Positions 41,714 through 50,505 of a stretch of 64,000 nt of DNA are shown piece by piece; position 1 is the stretch's first letter; every line of letters begins with the position of its first letter. The notes under the pieces were generated by a model. The model worked only from the letters and a program-made list of their open reading frames with translations. It was not told the origin of the DNA and searched no databases. The position numbers and the translations under genes were made by a program. This stretch comes from an uncultured Clostridia bacterium (GTDB lineage: Bacteria; Bacillota; Clostridia; Oscillospirales; Acutalibacteraceae): the NCBI GenBank assembly GCA_947631855.1, contig CANRMX010000004.1, positions 1 to 64,000 on the forward strand, written 5' to 3'.

Positions 41714-42865
41714 ATGCATGAAAAATTTTTGGGGCTCACCCCGCCGCTGGGATGGAATTCCTGGAACACCTTCACCTGGAACATCAACGAGGCGCTGATT
41801 CGGGAGACCGCCGACGTGATGGTCTCCTCGGGCCTCAAGGACGCGGGCTATGAGTATGTGGTCATCGACGACTGCTGGAGCCTCCGGGAACGGGACGCCC
41901 AGGGCAATCTGGTGCCCGATCCGGAGAAATTCCCCAACGGGATGAAGGCCGTGGCCGATTATGTCCACTCCAAGGGGCTGAAATTCGGCATGTATTCCTG
42001 CTGCGGCACCCACACCTGCGCGGGCTATCCCGGCAGCTTCGAGCACGAATTCCAGGACGCCGCCACCTTTGCCTCCTGGGGCGTGGATTATTTGAAGTAC
42101 GACAACTGCTACAAGCCCCGGCACATTGATGGGGAGATCCTCTATAAGCGGATGTCCCTTGCCCTGCGCAACTGCGGACGGGATATCCTGTTCTCCGCCT
42201 GCAACTGGGGCTCGGAGGACGTGCACAGCTGGATCCAGGGCACCGGCGCCCATCTGTTCCGCTCCACCGGCGACATCCAGGACAGCTGGGTGTCCATCAA
42301 AAATCTGGCCCAGTCCCAGATGCAGAAGACGCCCTTCTCCGGTCCCTTCTGCCACAACGACATCGACATGCTGGTGGTGGGGATGCACGGCGGCAGCAAC
42401 AACGAGTGGATCGGCTCCCTGGGCGGCTGCACCGACGAGGAGTACCGCACCCACTTCGCCCTGTGGTGCATCATGAATTCCCCGCTGATGATCGGCTGCG
42501 ATATCCGTTCCATGAGCGCGGAGACCAAGGCCACCCTGACCAACAGCGACCTGCTGAGCATCAATCAGGACGTGGAGTGCCGCGGGCCCTACCGCATCGA
42601 CGGCAACAACGAGGATCAGTTTATTCTGGTGAAGCCCCTTTCCGACGGGTCGCTGGCCATCGGGATGTTTAACCTCTCCGACCGGCGCAGCGAGATCGCC
42701 CTGCAGTTCTGGGATATGGGCATCCCCGCCGCGGCCGGGATGGGTCTGGAGCTGCACAATTGCTGGACCCACGAGAGCGAAGGCGTGGCCACCGAGCGCT
42801 GCGCCCGGACCATCGAGCCCCACGCCTGCCTGGTGTACAAGGCGAAGCCGGTGAAGGTGCGGTGA
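41714..42865 (+). CDS. Alpha-galactosidase, GH27
   Basis: A 383-residue GH27 enzyme without signal peptide. TPPLGWNSWNTF and VIDDCW are the family start; the nucleophile is Asp130 in YLKYDNC and the acid/base Asp187 in STGDIQDSW. NDIDMLVVGMHG and INQDVEC follow. It would release galactose from melibiose, raffinose-type sugars or glycolipids inside the cell. The stop overlaps the GTG of the zinc-ribbon gene. Confidence 0.93.
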   Translation: MHEKFLGLTPPLGWNSWNTFTWNINEALIRETADVMVSSGLKDAGYEYVVIDDCWSLRERDAQGNLVPDPEKFPNGMKAVADYVHSKGLKFGMYSCCGTHTCAGYPGSFEHEFQDAATFASWGVDYLKYDNCYKPRHIDGEILYKRMSLALRNCGRDILFSACNWGSEDVHSWIQGTGAHLFRSTGDIQDSWVSIKNLAQSQMQKTPFSGPFCHNDIDMLVVGMHGGSNNEWIGSLGGCTDEEYRTHFALWCIMNSPLMIGCDIRSMSAETKATLTNSDLLSINQDVECRGPYRIDGNNEDQFILVKPLSDGSLAIGMFNLSDRRSEIALQFWDMGIPAAAGMGLELHNCWTHESEGVATERCARTIEPHACLVYKAKPVKVR

Positions 42866-43065
42866 GCAATTCCAAAACGTGCAGGCAGTGCGGCGCACCT
42901 CTTGGGGCGGACGATATCGCCATCTACAAGAAGCTGGTGAATCGAGGCGCGGAAGAATTCTTGTGCATCGACTGTCTGGCGGCGTACTTCGATGTGGCCC
43001 GGGAGGAGATCGAGAAGCGCATCCGCTACTACCGGGAAAGCGGCGAGTGTACGTTGTTTCGATGA
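42862..43065 (+). CDS. Small zinc-ribbon protein coupled to the alpha-galactosidase gene
   Basis: The 67-residue product starts at GTG overlapping the preceding TGA (GTGA). It has two CxxC pairs, TCRQCGAPLG and FLCIDCLAAYF, around IYKKLVNRGAEEF, so likely a zinc ribbon, and a charged helix AREEIEKRIRYYRE. Function unknown. Two copies of its last 40 codons follow in tandem. Confidence 0.7.
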   Translation: MSNSKTCRQCGAPLGADDIAIYKKLVNRGAEEFLCIDCLAAYFDVAREEIEKRIRYYRESGECTLFR

Positions 43066-43123
43066 TTTTTGATTCCAGCCCCGCCTGGCGGCGGGGCTGG
43101 AAAGCTGCGTGAAGGGAATTCGG

Positions 43124-43235
43124 AAGAGTTTCTCTGCATCGACTGTCTGGCGGCGTACTTTGATGTGGCCCGGGAGGAGATCGAGAAGCGCATCCGCTAC
43201 TACCGGGAAAGCGGCGAATGCACGCTGTTTCGATG
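43124..43235 (+). pseudogene. Truncated zinc-ribbon gene copy 2
   Basis: Keeps EEFLCIDC to CTLFR and stop, lacks the first CxxC and any start codon in frame; identical at protein level to the end of 42862-43065. Confidence 0.7.
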
Positions 43236-43295
43236 ATTTTGTGATTCCAGCCCCGCCGCAAGGCGGGGCTGGAAAGCTGCGTGAAGGGAATGCGG

Positions 43296-43408
43296 AAGAT
43301 TTCTTGTGCATCGACTGTCTGGCGGCGTACTTTGACGTGGCCCGGGAGGAGATCGAGAAGCGCATCCGCTACTACCGGGAAAGCGGCGAATGCACGCTGT
43401 TTCGGTGA
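43296..43408 (+). pseudogene. Truncated zinc-ribbon gene copy 3
   Basis: Keeps EDFLCIDC to CTLFR and stop (one Glu to Asp change). A frame starting at 43109 runs into it, but its first part is the out-of-frame reading of copy 2 and the hairpin. Confidence 0.7.
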
Positions 43409-43425
43409 TTTTTGATGATTTGCAG

Positions 43426-43453
43426 ACGCGCCCGCTATGGCGGGCGCGTTTTT
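43426..43453 (+). terminator. Terminator after the zinc-ribbon array
   Basis: acgcgcccgc-tatg-gcgggcgcgt with T run. Confidence 0.85.
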
Positions 43454-43645
43454 GTGCGGGCAGTGCGTGCCCCCGTAAGTTGTGTTTCTTTCCCGGTTTT
43501 TGGGGGAACGACCACCATATTTTGGGGGTTATTTGTAAATAGATTGTGAATAATCCGGCAAACCTATTGCAATCGGGCAGGATGTGTGTTAGTCTGTAAC
43601 CAAATTGTAATGTTTACCTTGCGGGGAAGGGGAGCGGCCGGCCGT

Positions 43646-44008
43646 ATGCGAAACAGAACGGTGAAAAACCTGTTGAGTTTTCTGCTGGCCTTAGTGCTCA
43701 CTTTGGGCGTCGTCGCCGTGCTCAGCGCCATGACTCCTTCCGGGGCAAGGGCCGCCCGCGTGGAGCGCAAGGAGATCACGGTGGGCGGGGAGCAGCGGGA
43801 GACCGCCGCCCTTTCCGCCACAGTTCGGGAGGAGAAGCTGCCCGTCGGCTGGAGCATCCTGGCCTTTGGCGGCATCCTCGTCCTGCTGGGCGGCAAGGGG
43901 ATCAGCGCCCTGCGGAGCAGCGCCAGACAGACCGCCGCCGTCAGCCGCCGCCCGGTGCGCGCCCCACGGAGAGATCTGGGCAGCAGCGCCCGGCTCTCGG
44001 TCAAATGA
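43646..44008 (+). CDS. Small two-helix membrane protein of unknown function
   Basis: A 120-residue product with an N-terminal helix (LLSFLLALVLTLGVVAVLSA) and a second (GWSILAFGGILVLLGGKGI) separated by about 40 outside residues, and a basic tail rich in R and S. The ATG at 43646 is taken because it starts the basic, signal-anchor-like segment; a GGGGAAGGGGAG purine stretch lies before it. No family recognised. Confidence 0.55.
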   Translation: MRNRTVKNLLSFLLALVLTLGVVAVLSAMTPSGARAARVERKEITVGGEQRETAALSATVREEKLPVGWSILAFGGILVLLGGKGISALRSSARQTAAVSRRPVRAPRRDLGSSARLSVK

Positions 44009-44163
44009 TTGCAAGGATTTTTCATCCTTTCATTTTTACCTCAAGCAGATCGGCCGCCGCCCTGGCGGTCGATTTGCTTTGCGTTGATCAGCGGGCAAAC
44101 TGCCGCAATTTGCCCGCTGGATGTGGGGAAATCTGTGGAATTTAAAGAATCTGAAAAAACCGA

Positions 44164-44192
44164 TTGACAAATTCCCGGATACTCTGTATAGT
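44164..44192 (+). promoter_or_regulatory. Promoter of potABCD
   Basis: TTGACA (44164-44169), 17 bases, TATAGT (44187-44192). Confidence 0.85.
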
Positions 44193-44199
44193 GTTCTCA

Positions 44200-44408
44200 T
44201 TGCGTTTGCATCTGTAAAAGGTCTGCACGGGAGGTGAGCAGGCCATAAAAGCGGTCCGGCTACGCCGCCCACGGTTTTTCCGAGGCACCGTATTTCATCC
44301 TTTGCGGGAGGCGGCACAAATCCACCCGGACCGGGTTATGTGTGAATAACAAAGACACGCAACTTATTTTGGCGCGCTCCGCGCCACCGCAAAGGGGATG
44401 CATGAATC
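44200..44408 (+). promoter_or_regulatory. Long untranslated leader of potABCD
   Basis: About 205 bases between promoter and ATG with several possible stems (gcggtccggc...gccgcccac, accggaccggg type, ggcgcgctccgcgcc just before the ribosome site). The last hairpin could hide or present the start region. No known riboswitch recognised. Confidence 0.4.
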
Positions 44409-45536
44409 ATGTCAGACAGTATCATTTCGTTGCAGGACATCGCTGTATCATACGGCTCTGAGCAGGTCCTCAAAGGCTTCAATCTCGATATCCGGGATGG
44501 AGAATTTGTCACCCTGCTGGGCCCCTCCGGGTGCGGGAAAACCACCGTGCTGCGGACCATCGGGGGCTTCATCACGCCGGATACGGGCGAGGTCTTTTTT
44601 GGTGGGAAAAAGATCACCGCGCTGCCGCCCCACAAACGGGCGGTCAACACCATCTTCCAGCGCTACGCCCTTTTCCCCCATCTGAACGTGTATGACAACA
44701 TCGCGTTCGGGATGCGCCTGAAAAAGAAGAGCGAGAAGGAAGTGAAGGAGACCGTCCACGCCATGCTGGCGCTGGTGAACCTGAAAGGCTATGCCCATCG
44801 GGGCGTGAGCCAGCTTTCCGGCGGGCAGCAGCAGCGGGTGGCCATCGCCCGGGCGCTGGCCAACGAGCCCAAGATCCTCCTGCTGGACGAGCCCTTCGGG
44901 GCGCTGGACTTGAAGCTGCGCAAGGATATGCAGGTGGAACTGAAAAAAATTCAGAAGCAGACGGGGATCACCTTCATCTTCGTCACCCACGACCAGGAGG
45001 AAGCCCTGTCCATGTCCGACACCGTGGTGGTGATGGACGGCGGCGAGATCCAGCAGATCGGCTCGCCCACCGATATCTACAACGAGCCCAAGAATGCTTT
45101 CGTGGCGGACTTTATCGGGGAATCCAACATCCTGGACGGCGTGATGGTGAAGGATTTGGAAGTGCGCTTTGCCGGGCACACCTACCCCTGCCTGGACAAG
45201 GGCTTCGGGGAGAACGTGCCGGTGGACGTGGTCATCCGGCCGGAGGATATCGAAGTCACCGCCGCCGACAGCGCGCACCTGACGGGCGAGGTGACGGCCG
45301 TCACCTTCAAGGGCGTGCACTATGAGATCATCGTGGACGTACAGGGCTTCAAGTGGATGATCCAGTCCACCGACTACCGCGCCGTGGGCGACCGCATCGG
45401 GCTGGTCATCGGCCCGGACGATATCCACGTGATGGCCAAGTCCGAATACTCCGGGCTGTTCGGCGATTACAGCACCTTCAGCGACGAGATGGACGACGAT
45501 ATCAACGCGTCGGCGGAGAGTGTGGAGGACGACTGA
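44409..45536 (+). CDS. potA: Spermidine/putrescine ABC transporter ATP-binding protein
   Basis: A 375-residue ABC ATPase: Walker [11 protein letters not shown]-loop [12 protein letters not shown], signature [15 protein letters not shown], Walker [13 protein letters not shown], and the C-terminal TOBE domain of PotA/MalK-type proteins. An acidic tail ([17 protein letters not shown]) is unusual. It powers import by PotBC with PotD; stop and start of potB overlap (TGATG). Confidence 0.95.
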   Translation: MSDSIISLQDIAVSYGSEQVLKGFNLDIRDGEFVTLLGPSGCGKTTVLRTIGGFITPDTGEVFFGGKKITALPPHKRAVNTIFQRYALFPHLNVYDNIAFGMRLKKKSEKEVKETVHAMLALVNLKGYAHRGVSQLSGGQQQRVAIARALANEPKILLLDEPFGALDLKLRKDMQVELKKIQKQTGITFIFVTHDQEEALSMSDTVVVMDGGEIQQIGSPTDIYNEPKNAFVADFIGESNILDGVMVKDLEVRFAGHTYPCLDKGFGENVPVDVVIRPEDIEVTAADSAHLTGEVTAVTFKGVHYEIIVDVQGFKWMIQSTDYRAVGDRIGLVIGPDDIHVMAKSEYSGLFGDYSTFSDEMDDDINASAESVEDD

Positions 45537-46360
45537 TGAAAACGAAATCCAAGCTGCTCTCCGCGCCGTACTCCGTTTGGATGACGGTGTTCATCGTCGT
45601 TCCCATGGTGCTGGTGGTGTGGTTCGCCTTCACCGACACCGCCGGGAATTTTACGGTGGAAAATATCCTGAACGTGGGGCAATACTCCAACGTGTTCCTG
45701 CGCTCCATCGGGCTGGGCGCTGTGGCCACGGTGATCTCGCTGGTGATGGGCTACCCGCTGGCCTACGGCATCGCCAAAATGGCCCCCCGCCGCCAGAGCG
45801 TGATGGTCATGCTGGTGATGCTGCCCATGTGGATGAACTTCCTGCTGCGCACCTATTCCTGGATGACGCTGCTGGAGGATAACGGGCTCATCAACGCATT
45901 GCTGACTTCTATCGGCCTGCCCCGGCTGCACATGATCAACACCGGCGGCGCGGTGGTGCTGGGCATGGTGTACAATTACCTGCCCTATATGATCCTGCCG
46001 CTCTATTCCGTGCTGACCAAGATCGACCAGAGCGTCATCGAAGCGGCCCAGGACCTGGGCGCAAATTCCCGCCACGTGTTCCTGCGGGTGATCATGCCCA
46101 TGAGCACGCCGGGGATCATCTCCGGCGTCACCATGGTGTTCGTGCCCGCCGTGAGCACCTTTATCATCTCCAAAATGCTGGGCGGCGGCGGCAACCTGCT
46201 CATCGGCGACCTGATCGATATGCAGTTTCTGGGCTCCGCCTATAACCCCAACCTGGGCTCGGCCATCTCCCTGGTGCTCATGGTGATCATCCTGATCTGC
46301 ATGGGCATCATGAATCAATTCGACGACAGCGACGGTGAGGAAGGAGGGATCATGCCATGA
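45536..46360 (+). CDS. potB: Spermidine/putrescine ABC transporter permease B
   Basis: A 274-residue permease with six helices and the EAA-type loop EAAQDLGANSRHVFLRVIMP. The ATG at 45536 shares a base with the potA stop, fixing the start. Ends in an acidic segment DDSDGEEGG overlapping potC by four bases. Confidence 0.94.
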   Translation: MKTKSKLLSAPYSVWMTVFIVVPMVLVVWFAFTDTAGNFTVENILNVGQYSNVFLRSIGLGAVATVISLVMGYPLAYGIAKMAPRRQSVMVMLVMLPMWMNFLLRTYSWMTLLEDNGLINALLTSIGLPRLHMINTGGAVVLGMVYNYLPYMILPLYSVLTKIDQSVIEAAQDLGANSRHVFLRVIMPMSTPGIISGVTMVFVPAVSTFIISKMLGGGGNLLIGDLIDMQFLGSAYNPNLGSAISLVLMVIILICMGIMNQFDDSDGEEGGIMP

Positions 46361-47172
46361 AAAAAGCAGGTTCCCGCATTTACATGGCGCTGGTGTTCCT
46401 GTTCCTCTATGCGCCCATTCTGGTGCTGGTGGTGTTCTCCTTCAACGACACCGCCACCGCCAGCCGCACCGTCTGGGACGGCTTCACCCTGCGCTGGTAC
46501 CAGCGGCTGTTTGAGGACCGGATGCTCCTGGAGGCCCTGCGCAACACCATCGTGATCGCCGTGGTGGCGGCCATCGTTTCCACCGTGCTGGGCACCATGG
46601 CGGCGGTGGGGATCAACTCCATGAAGAAGCTGCCCCGGCGTATCGTGATGAACGTGACCAACCTCCCCATGGTGAACCCGGACATCGTCACCGGCGTTTC
46701 GCTGATGCTGCTGTTCGTGGCCGCGGTTTCGCTTTTCGGCGGGCGGTCGCTGGGGATGGGCTCCCTCACCGCGGCCCACATCACCTTCTGCCTGCCCTAT
46801 GTGATCCTCTCCGTGCTGCCCAAGCTGCGGCAGATGGACCCCAATCTCTACGAGGCCGCCCAAGACCTGGGCAGCCCGCCGGTGAAGGCATTCTTCAAGG
46901 TGGTGCTGCCGGAGATCGTCCCCGGCATCGTCACCGGTATGATCATGGCCTTTACCCTGTCCATCGACGATTTCGTCATCAGCTATTTCACCTCCGGCAC
47001 CACCCAGACCCTGCCCATCTACATCTACTCCATGACCAGGCGGCGGGTGAGCCCGGAGATCAACGCCCTGTCCACCGTGCTGTTCACGGTGGTGATGGCC
47101 CTGCTCATCGTGGTGAACGTGCGGGGCAGCAAGGACAAGGCGGCGGAGCGGAAAGGAGAGGAGCATTCATGA
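46357..47172 (+). CDS. potC: Spermidine/putrescine ABC transporter permease C
   Basis: A 271-residue permease; EAAQDLGSPPVKAFFKVVLPE is the ATPase contact loop and SIDDFVISYFTSG is conserved in PotC. Overlaps potB and potD by four bases each (ATGA), so the four genes are translated as a unit. Confidence 0.95.
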   Translation: MKKAGSRIYMALVFLFLYAPILVLVVFSFNDTATASRTVWDGFTLRWYQRLFEDRMLLEALRNTIVIAVVAAIVSTVLGTMAAVGINSMKKLPRRIVMNVTNLPMVNPDIVTGVSLMLLFVAAVSLFGGRSLGMGSLTAAHITFCLPYVILSVLPKLRQMDPNLYEAAQDLGSPPVKAFFKVVLPEIVPGIVTGMIMAFTLSIDDFVISYFTSGTTQTLPIYIYSMTRRRVSPEINALSTVLFTVVMALLIVVNVRGSKDKAAERKGEEHS

Positions 47173-48344
47173 AAAAGTGGATCTCGCTCGCCCTCTGTCT
47201 GCTGGCGCTGCTGCCGGTGCTGAGTGCAAGCGCCGGCGCGGAGGAGCTGGACACCTCCGTCACCCTCAACGTGTATAACTGGGGCGAATACATCAGCAAC
47301 GGCACCGAGGGCTCGCTGGACGTGAACGCCGAATTCACCCGGCGCACGGGCATCCAGGTGAACTACACCACCTTCGACAGCAACGAGTCCCTCTATTCAA
47401 AGCTGGCCGGCGGCGGCGCGGATTACGACATCATCATCCCCTCGGACTACATGATCTCCAAGCTGCTGAACGAAGGAATGCTGGCCGAGCTGGATTTCGA
47501 CAACATCCCCAATTTCAAGTATATCGATGAGAAGTTCCGCGACCCGGATTACGACCCCGGCTGCGCACACTCTGCGCCCTATACCTGGGGCGTGGTGGGG
47601 CTGTTCTACAACACGGACTACATCGATGAGGAGATCACCAGCTGGGAGGCCCTGTGGGACCCGGATTACGCCGGGAAGATCCTGATGTTCGACAATCCCC
47701 GGGACGCTTTTGCCATCGCCCAGATGCGGCTGGGACAGTCCCTGAACACCACCGATCCCGCCGACTGGCGGGCCGCCGCCGATCTGTTGAAGGAACAGAA
47801 GCCCATGGTGCAGGCCTACGTCATGGACCAGATCTTCGACAAGATGGAGGCCGGGGAGGCGTGGATCGCCCCGTACTATTCCGGCGACGCCGCCCTGCTG
47901 GTGGAAAACAACGACAGCATCCAGTTCGCCATCCCCGAGGAGGGCACCAACTATTTCGTGGATGCCATCTGCATCCCCGCCACCTCCACCCACAAGCGGG
48001 AGGCGGAGGCGTATATCAACTTCCTGCTGGACCCGGAGATCGCCGGGGCAAACATGGACTACGTGGGGTATTCCACCCCCGAATCCGCCGCCAAAGAGTA
48101 CCTGGAGGAGGACGTGGTGAACGACCCCCTGCGGTATCCCGATGAGGAGACGCTCAGTCGCACCGAGGTGTTTGTGAATCTCCCCGACGACGTGAGCAAG
48201 CTGGTGGACACCCTGTGGGCCGAGGTGAAGATGGGCGGCCCGGGGGAGAGCGCCCTGCTGGTGGCCATTATCCTGGGCTTTTTGGCCCTGTATGTGGGCA
48301 TCGTCATCTACAAGCGCAGAAAGCGCAAGCGGGAGATGGCGTAG
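47169..48344 (+). CDS. potD: Polyamine-binding protein with C-terminal membrane anchor
   Basis: The 391-residue protein has a signal peptide without lipobox cysteine (LALCLLALLPVLSASAGA) and a PotD/PotF-type binding domain (LNVYNWGEYISNG, DIIIPSDYMISKL, PYTWGVVGLFYNTD, EAYINFLLDPE). Instead of a lipid anchor it ends with a hydrophobic helix (LLVAIILGFLALYVGIVIY) and a basic tail KRRKRKREMA, so it is anchored by its C terminus. Confidence 0.93.
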   Translation: MKKWISLALCLLALLPVLSASAGAEELDTSVTLNVYNWGEYISNGTEGSLDVNAEFTRRTGIQVNYTTFDSNESLYSKLAGGGADYDIIIPSDYMISKLLNEGMLAELDFDNIPNFKYIDEKFRDPDYDPGCAHSAPYTWGVVGLFYNTDYIDEEITSWEALWDPDYAGKILMFDNPRDAFAIAQMRLGQSLNTTDPADWRAAADLLKEQKPMVQAYVMDQIFDKMEAGEAWIAPYYSGDAALLVENNDSIQFAIPEEGTNYFVDAICIPATSTHKREAEAYINFLLDPEIAGANMDYVGYSTPESAAKEYLEEDVVNDPLRYPDEETLSRTEVFVNLPDDVSKLVDTLWAEVKMGGPGESALLVAIILGFLALYVGIVIYKRRKRKREMA

Positions 48345-48357
48345 CCCGCCCGCGCCT

Positions 48358-48391
48358 CAAAAGCCCCTTCCGCAATCGCGGAAGGGGCTTT
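48358..48391 (+). terminator. Terminator of potABCD
   Basis: agccccttccgc-aatc-gcggaaggggct followed by TT; perfect 12-bp stem 14 bases after the potD stop. Confidence 0.8.
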
Positions 48392-48467
48392 CTGCGTACA
48401 CGCAGCGGACCGGGCCGCAGGCCCGGTCGTGAGGCGCGGGGCTGTCGGCAAGCAACTGCCCAAAAAC

Positions 48468-48500
48468 AAAAAGGGACTCCCCCGGTCAGGAAGTCCCTTT
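48468..48500 (-). terminator. Terminator of the small membrane protein genes
   Basis: On the minus strand aaagggacttcc and ggagtccc arms end in a run of T, 12 bases after the stop at 48512. Confidence 0.75.
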
Positions 48501-48511
48501 CGTCTATGCGG

Positions 48512-48754
48512 TCAGTTGTCTTTCTTCACGAATTCTACGGCCAGGATCGCCAGCCCCAGCACAAGCAGCAGAATGCCTGCCACCAGCGGGACGATCAGCC
48601 CCATCTCGATGATGCCGGTGAGAAGCCGCCCGGGCGGTGTAGACCATTCAGTCGCATAAGGCGGGGGCGCATTGCTCGCACCGACCAGCAGGATGACGAT
48701 GGCCCAGATGGAACCGATGAGGCTTAAAAAGCCGCCAATCAAAACACGTTTCAC
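48512..48754 (-). CDS. 80-residue two-helix membrane protein
   Basis: Two hydrophobic helices (LIGGFLSLIGSIWAIVILLV and GLIVPLVAGILLLVLGLAIL) with a short proline-rich outside loop and a KKDN end. RBS AAGGAGG lies before the ATG. It shares the VEFVKKD-type ending with the 42-residue protein upstream (LDFFKKDEA), suggesting related small proteins. Function unknown. Confidence 0.65.
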   Translation of the reverse strand: MKRVLIGGFLSLIGSIWAIVILLVGASNAPPPYATEWSTPPGRLLTGIIEMGLIVPLVAGILLLVLGLAILAVEFVKKDN

Positions 48755-48781
48755 AGAGAATACCTCCTTGGTTTTTGAGGC

Positions 48782-48910
48782 TTACGCCTCGTCTTTTTTG
48801 AAGAAATCCAGCACCAGCGCGGAGACGCCCAGCAGGGTGGTGACCCCAGCGGCCAGGCACCAGAGCAGCTTCAAAAAGGAAAACGTTTTGCCGAGCGCGG
48901 TCTGCTTCAT
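48782..48910 (-). CDS. 42-residue single-helix membrane protein
   Basis: MKQTALGKTFSFLKLLW begins a product with one helix (LAAGVTTLLGVSALVLDFF) and the ending KKDEA. The ATG at 48910 follows AAAGGAAG at proper spacing. It lies 27 bases upstream of the 80-residue gene and likely shares a transcript with it. Confidence 0.6.
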   Translation of the reverse strand: MKQTALGKTFSFLKLLWCLAAGVTTLLGVSALVLDFFKKDEA

Positions 48911-48956
48911 GGGGACACTTCCTTTCGTTTTTCGTGTACTTTGAGGCGCGGGGAAG

Positions 48957-49862
48957 TCAGCGCCGGGTGCGCAGGCGCTGCCCATCGAAGCAGAGGATGC
49001 CGAAGCCCTCGCCGGTCTTGCCGCCGGAGAGCAGATAGCGCTTCACCGCCCGCTGCATGGAGGTGCGTTCCGGCAGCTCCGCTGCGGGCTTTTGGGCGTC
49101 CGCGCCGAAAAGCCGCCAGCCGTCGGCGAATTCTTCCTCCTCCCGATGGGAGATCACGTCAAAATCCCGCTGGAAATCCAGAATATTCCCGGGAGAAAGC
49201 ACCTCCTGCCAGGCGGGCAGCAGCAGCCAGGAATCACACACGCACCACAGCGGGCCGCCGCCCAGGGTGGGCTGAAAGAAATCGTATGCCTTCTTGTAGC
49301 TGTTGAGCCGGGCGGCAGCGTCGAAGGGCTCGCCGCTGGAGGGAATGTGGATGCTCTTCACCGGGTCGCCGGGCTCGAGGCGCAGGCCATCGATCCCATA
49401 GGGCTTGCCGTGGTACACGTCGTTTTCAAATTCCAGCCGGCCCAGCTTCACGATGTCGCAGCGGTAGAAGATGGGGTACCAGAAGGCCACGAAATTGCCC
49501 CAGACGCCCTGCACTTCCTTGCATTCCAGCACCTTGTATCTGAGGTCGCAGAAGGTGTCCCAGAAGACTTCCTTCGGCACGCCCTTCCTGAGATAATCGG
49601 CCTTGGCCCGTTCGCCCGCCAGGGCCAGGAACAGCCCCCACACGGTGTACACGTGGACGCCGGAAGCCTTGGCCATGGCCTCGATCTTCGGGCCCAGCGG
49701 CTCCATATCGAAGCGGTCCGTGTAAAAGTCTTCGATGGCCTTTTCCATCTGCGGGCCCTGCCCGGCGGATTCCAATCCCGCCAGCCCCGCGCGGTAGCTT
49801 GCCCGGGCCTCCTCGGGAAAGCCGGTCTTTGCCATGAGCAGGTCTAAAAATTCTCGGTTCAT
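48957..49862 (-). CDS. DUF5596-type GNAT-like acyltransferase
   Basis: The roughly 301-residue protein matches a clostridial family in which an N-terminal DUF5596 helical domain precedes an acyltransferase-like domain; GNFVAFWYPIFYRCDIVKLG, FENDVYHG and SIHIPSSG are characteristic. The reaction is not known. The ATG at 49862 is 11 bases after AAAGGAG; a GTG at 49874 overlapping the previous stop is too close to it. Last gene of a dtd operon. Confidence 0.7.
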   Translation of the reverse strand: MNREFLDLLMAKTGFPEEARASYRAGLAGLESAGQGPQMEKAIEDFYTDRFDMEPLGPKIEAMAKASGVHVYTVWGLFLALAGERAKADYLRKGVPKEVFWDTFCDLRYKVLECKEVQGVWGNFVAFWYPIFYRCDIVKLGRLEFENDVYHGKPYGIDGLRLEPGDPVKSIHIPSSGEPFDAAARLNSYKKAYDFFQPTLGGGPLWCVCDSWLLLPAWQEVLSPGNILDFQRDFDVISHREEEEFADGWRLFGADAQKPAAELPERTSMQRAVKRYLLSGGKTGEGFGILCFDGQRLRTRR

Positions 49863-49870
49863 CTTGTCTT

Positions 49871-50041
49871 TCACTCCTTTAGTTCGGTTTCGTGGGGAAA
49901 ACTTCTCAAAAAGACCAGGTTGCCAGCCGGGTCGTCGCTGTGACCGTCCACCCCCAGCAGCGCTCTGTAAAAATCTGCCAGCCGCGGAACGTCATCGGTC
50001 AGCAGGCAGACTTCGCCCAGCCGGATGTTCCCTTCGGTCAT
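49871..50041 (-). CDS. 56-residue VOC-fold half-domain protein
   Basis: The frame starts with an ATG overlapping the dtd stop (ATGA) and encodes [18 protein letters not shown] then [17 protein letters not shown] and a tail. [24 protein letters not shown] is the first strand-helix unit of glyoxalase/bleomycin-resistance (VOC) proteins. A usual VOC protein has two such modules; here the frame ends after about half a module pair, so it is either truncated or a real small protein. Confidence 0.6.
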   Translation of the reverse strand: MTEGNIRLGEVCLLTDDVPRLADFYRALLGVDGHSDDPAGNLVFLRSFPHETELKE

Positions 50042-50493
50042 TTGCCCATTACCTCCGTATCCAGAATGATGGTCACCGGGCCGTCGTTGTGCACGTCCAC
50101 GTCCATGTGGGCGCCGAATTCTCCCGTCTCCACCCGGTGGGGGCCTAGGGATTGGAGGCGGCGGACAAAGACTTCATAGAGGGCACGGGCTTCGTCGGGC
50201 GGGGCGGCCCGATCAAACGAGGGACGGCGGCCCTTTTTGCAGTCGGTGGAAAGGGTGAAATTGGACACCGCCAGCACCTCTCCGCCCACGTCCAGCAGCG
50301 AGCGGTTCATCTTCCCGGCCTCGTCGGAGAAGATACGCAGCCCCGCGATCTTTTCCGCCAGGAATTCAGCCTGCGGTTCCGCGTCGCCCCGCAGCACCCC
50401 CAGAAAGACCACCAGCCCCGGCCCGATGGCCCGCACCTCGCCGTGGTCGATGGTGATCTCCGCCCCGTGCACCCGTTGGACGATGGCTCGCAT
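50038..50493 (-). CDS. dtd: D-aminoacyl-tRNA deacylase
   Basis: A 151-residue [19 protein letters not shown], the active-site segment [18 protein letters not shown] (usually SQFTL, here Asn replaces Gln) and [20 protein letters not shown] with the Gly-cis-Pro motif region. It removes D-amino acids wrongly loaded on tRNA. It follows the phosphatase gene by 12 bases. Confidence 0.93.
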   Translation of the reverse strand: MRAIVQRVHGAEITIDHGEVRAIGPGLVVFLGVLRGDAEPQAEFLAEKIAGLRIFSDEAGKMNRSLLDVGGEVLAVSNFTLSTDCKKGRRPSFDRAAPPDEARALYEVFVRRLQSLGPHRVETGEFGAHMDVDVHNDGPVTIILDTEVMGK

Positions 50494-50505
50494 TGCGCTC
50501 CCTCC

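Larger units (their letters stand above)
43073..43408 (+). repeat. Two tandem copies of the 3' half of the zinc-ribbon gene
   Basis: Each unit is about 172 bases: a hairpin (ccagccccgcc/ggcggggctgg, at 43074-43100 and 43246-43273), then aagctgcgtgaagggaat and the tail of the gene from CGGAAGA to its stop. The matching points lie at 42951, 43122 and 43294. In the gene frame both copies encode the same peptide as the intact gene (FLCIDCLAAYF through GECTLFR); nearly all base differences are silent (ttcttg/ttcttg/tttctc, gagtgt/gaatgc, ttcgat/tttgat). Neither has a start in that frame. Confidence 0.85.

Noticed and set aside
43109-43408. 99-codon frame ending in the zinc-ribbon tail
   Set aside because: Its first half is the wrong frame of tail copy 2 and of a hairpin; the homologous part lacks a start of its own.
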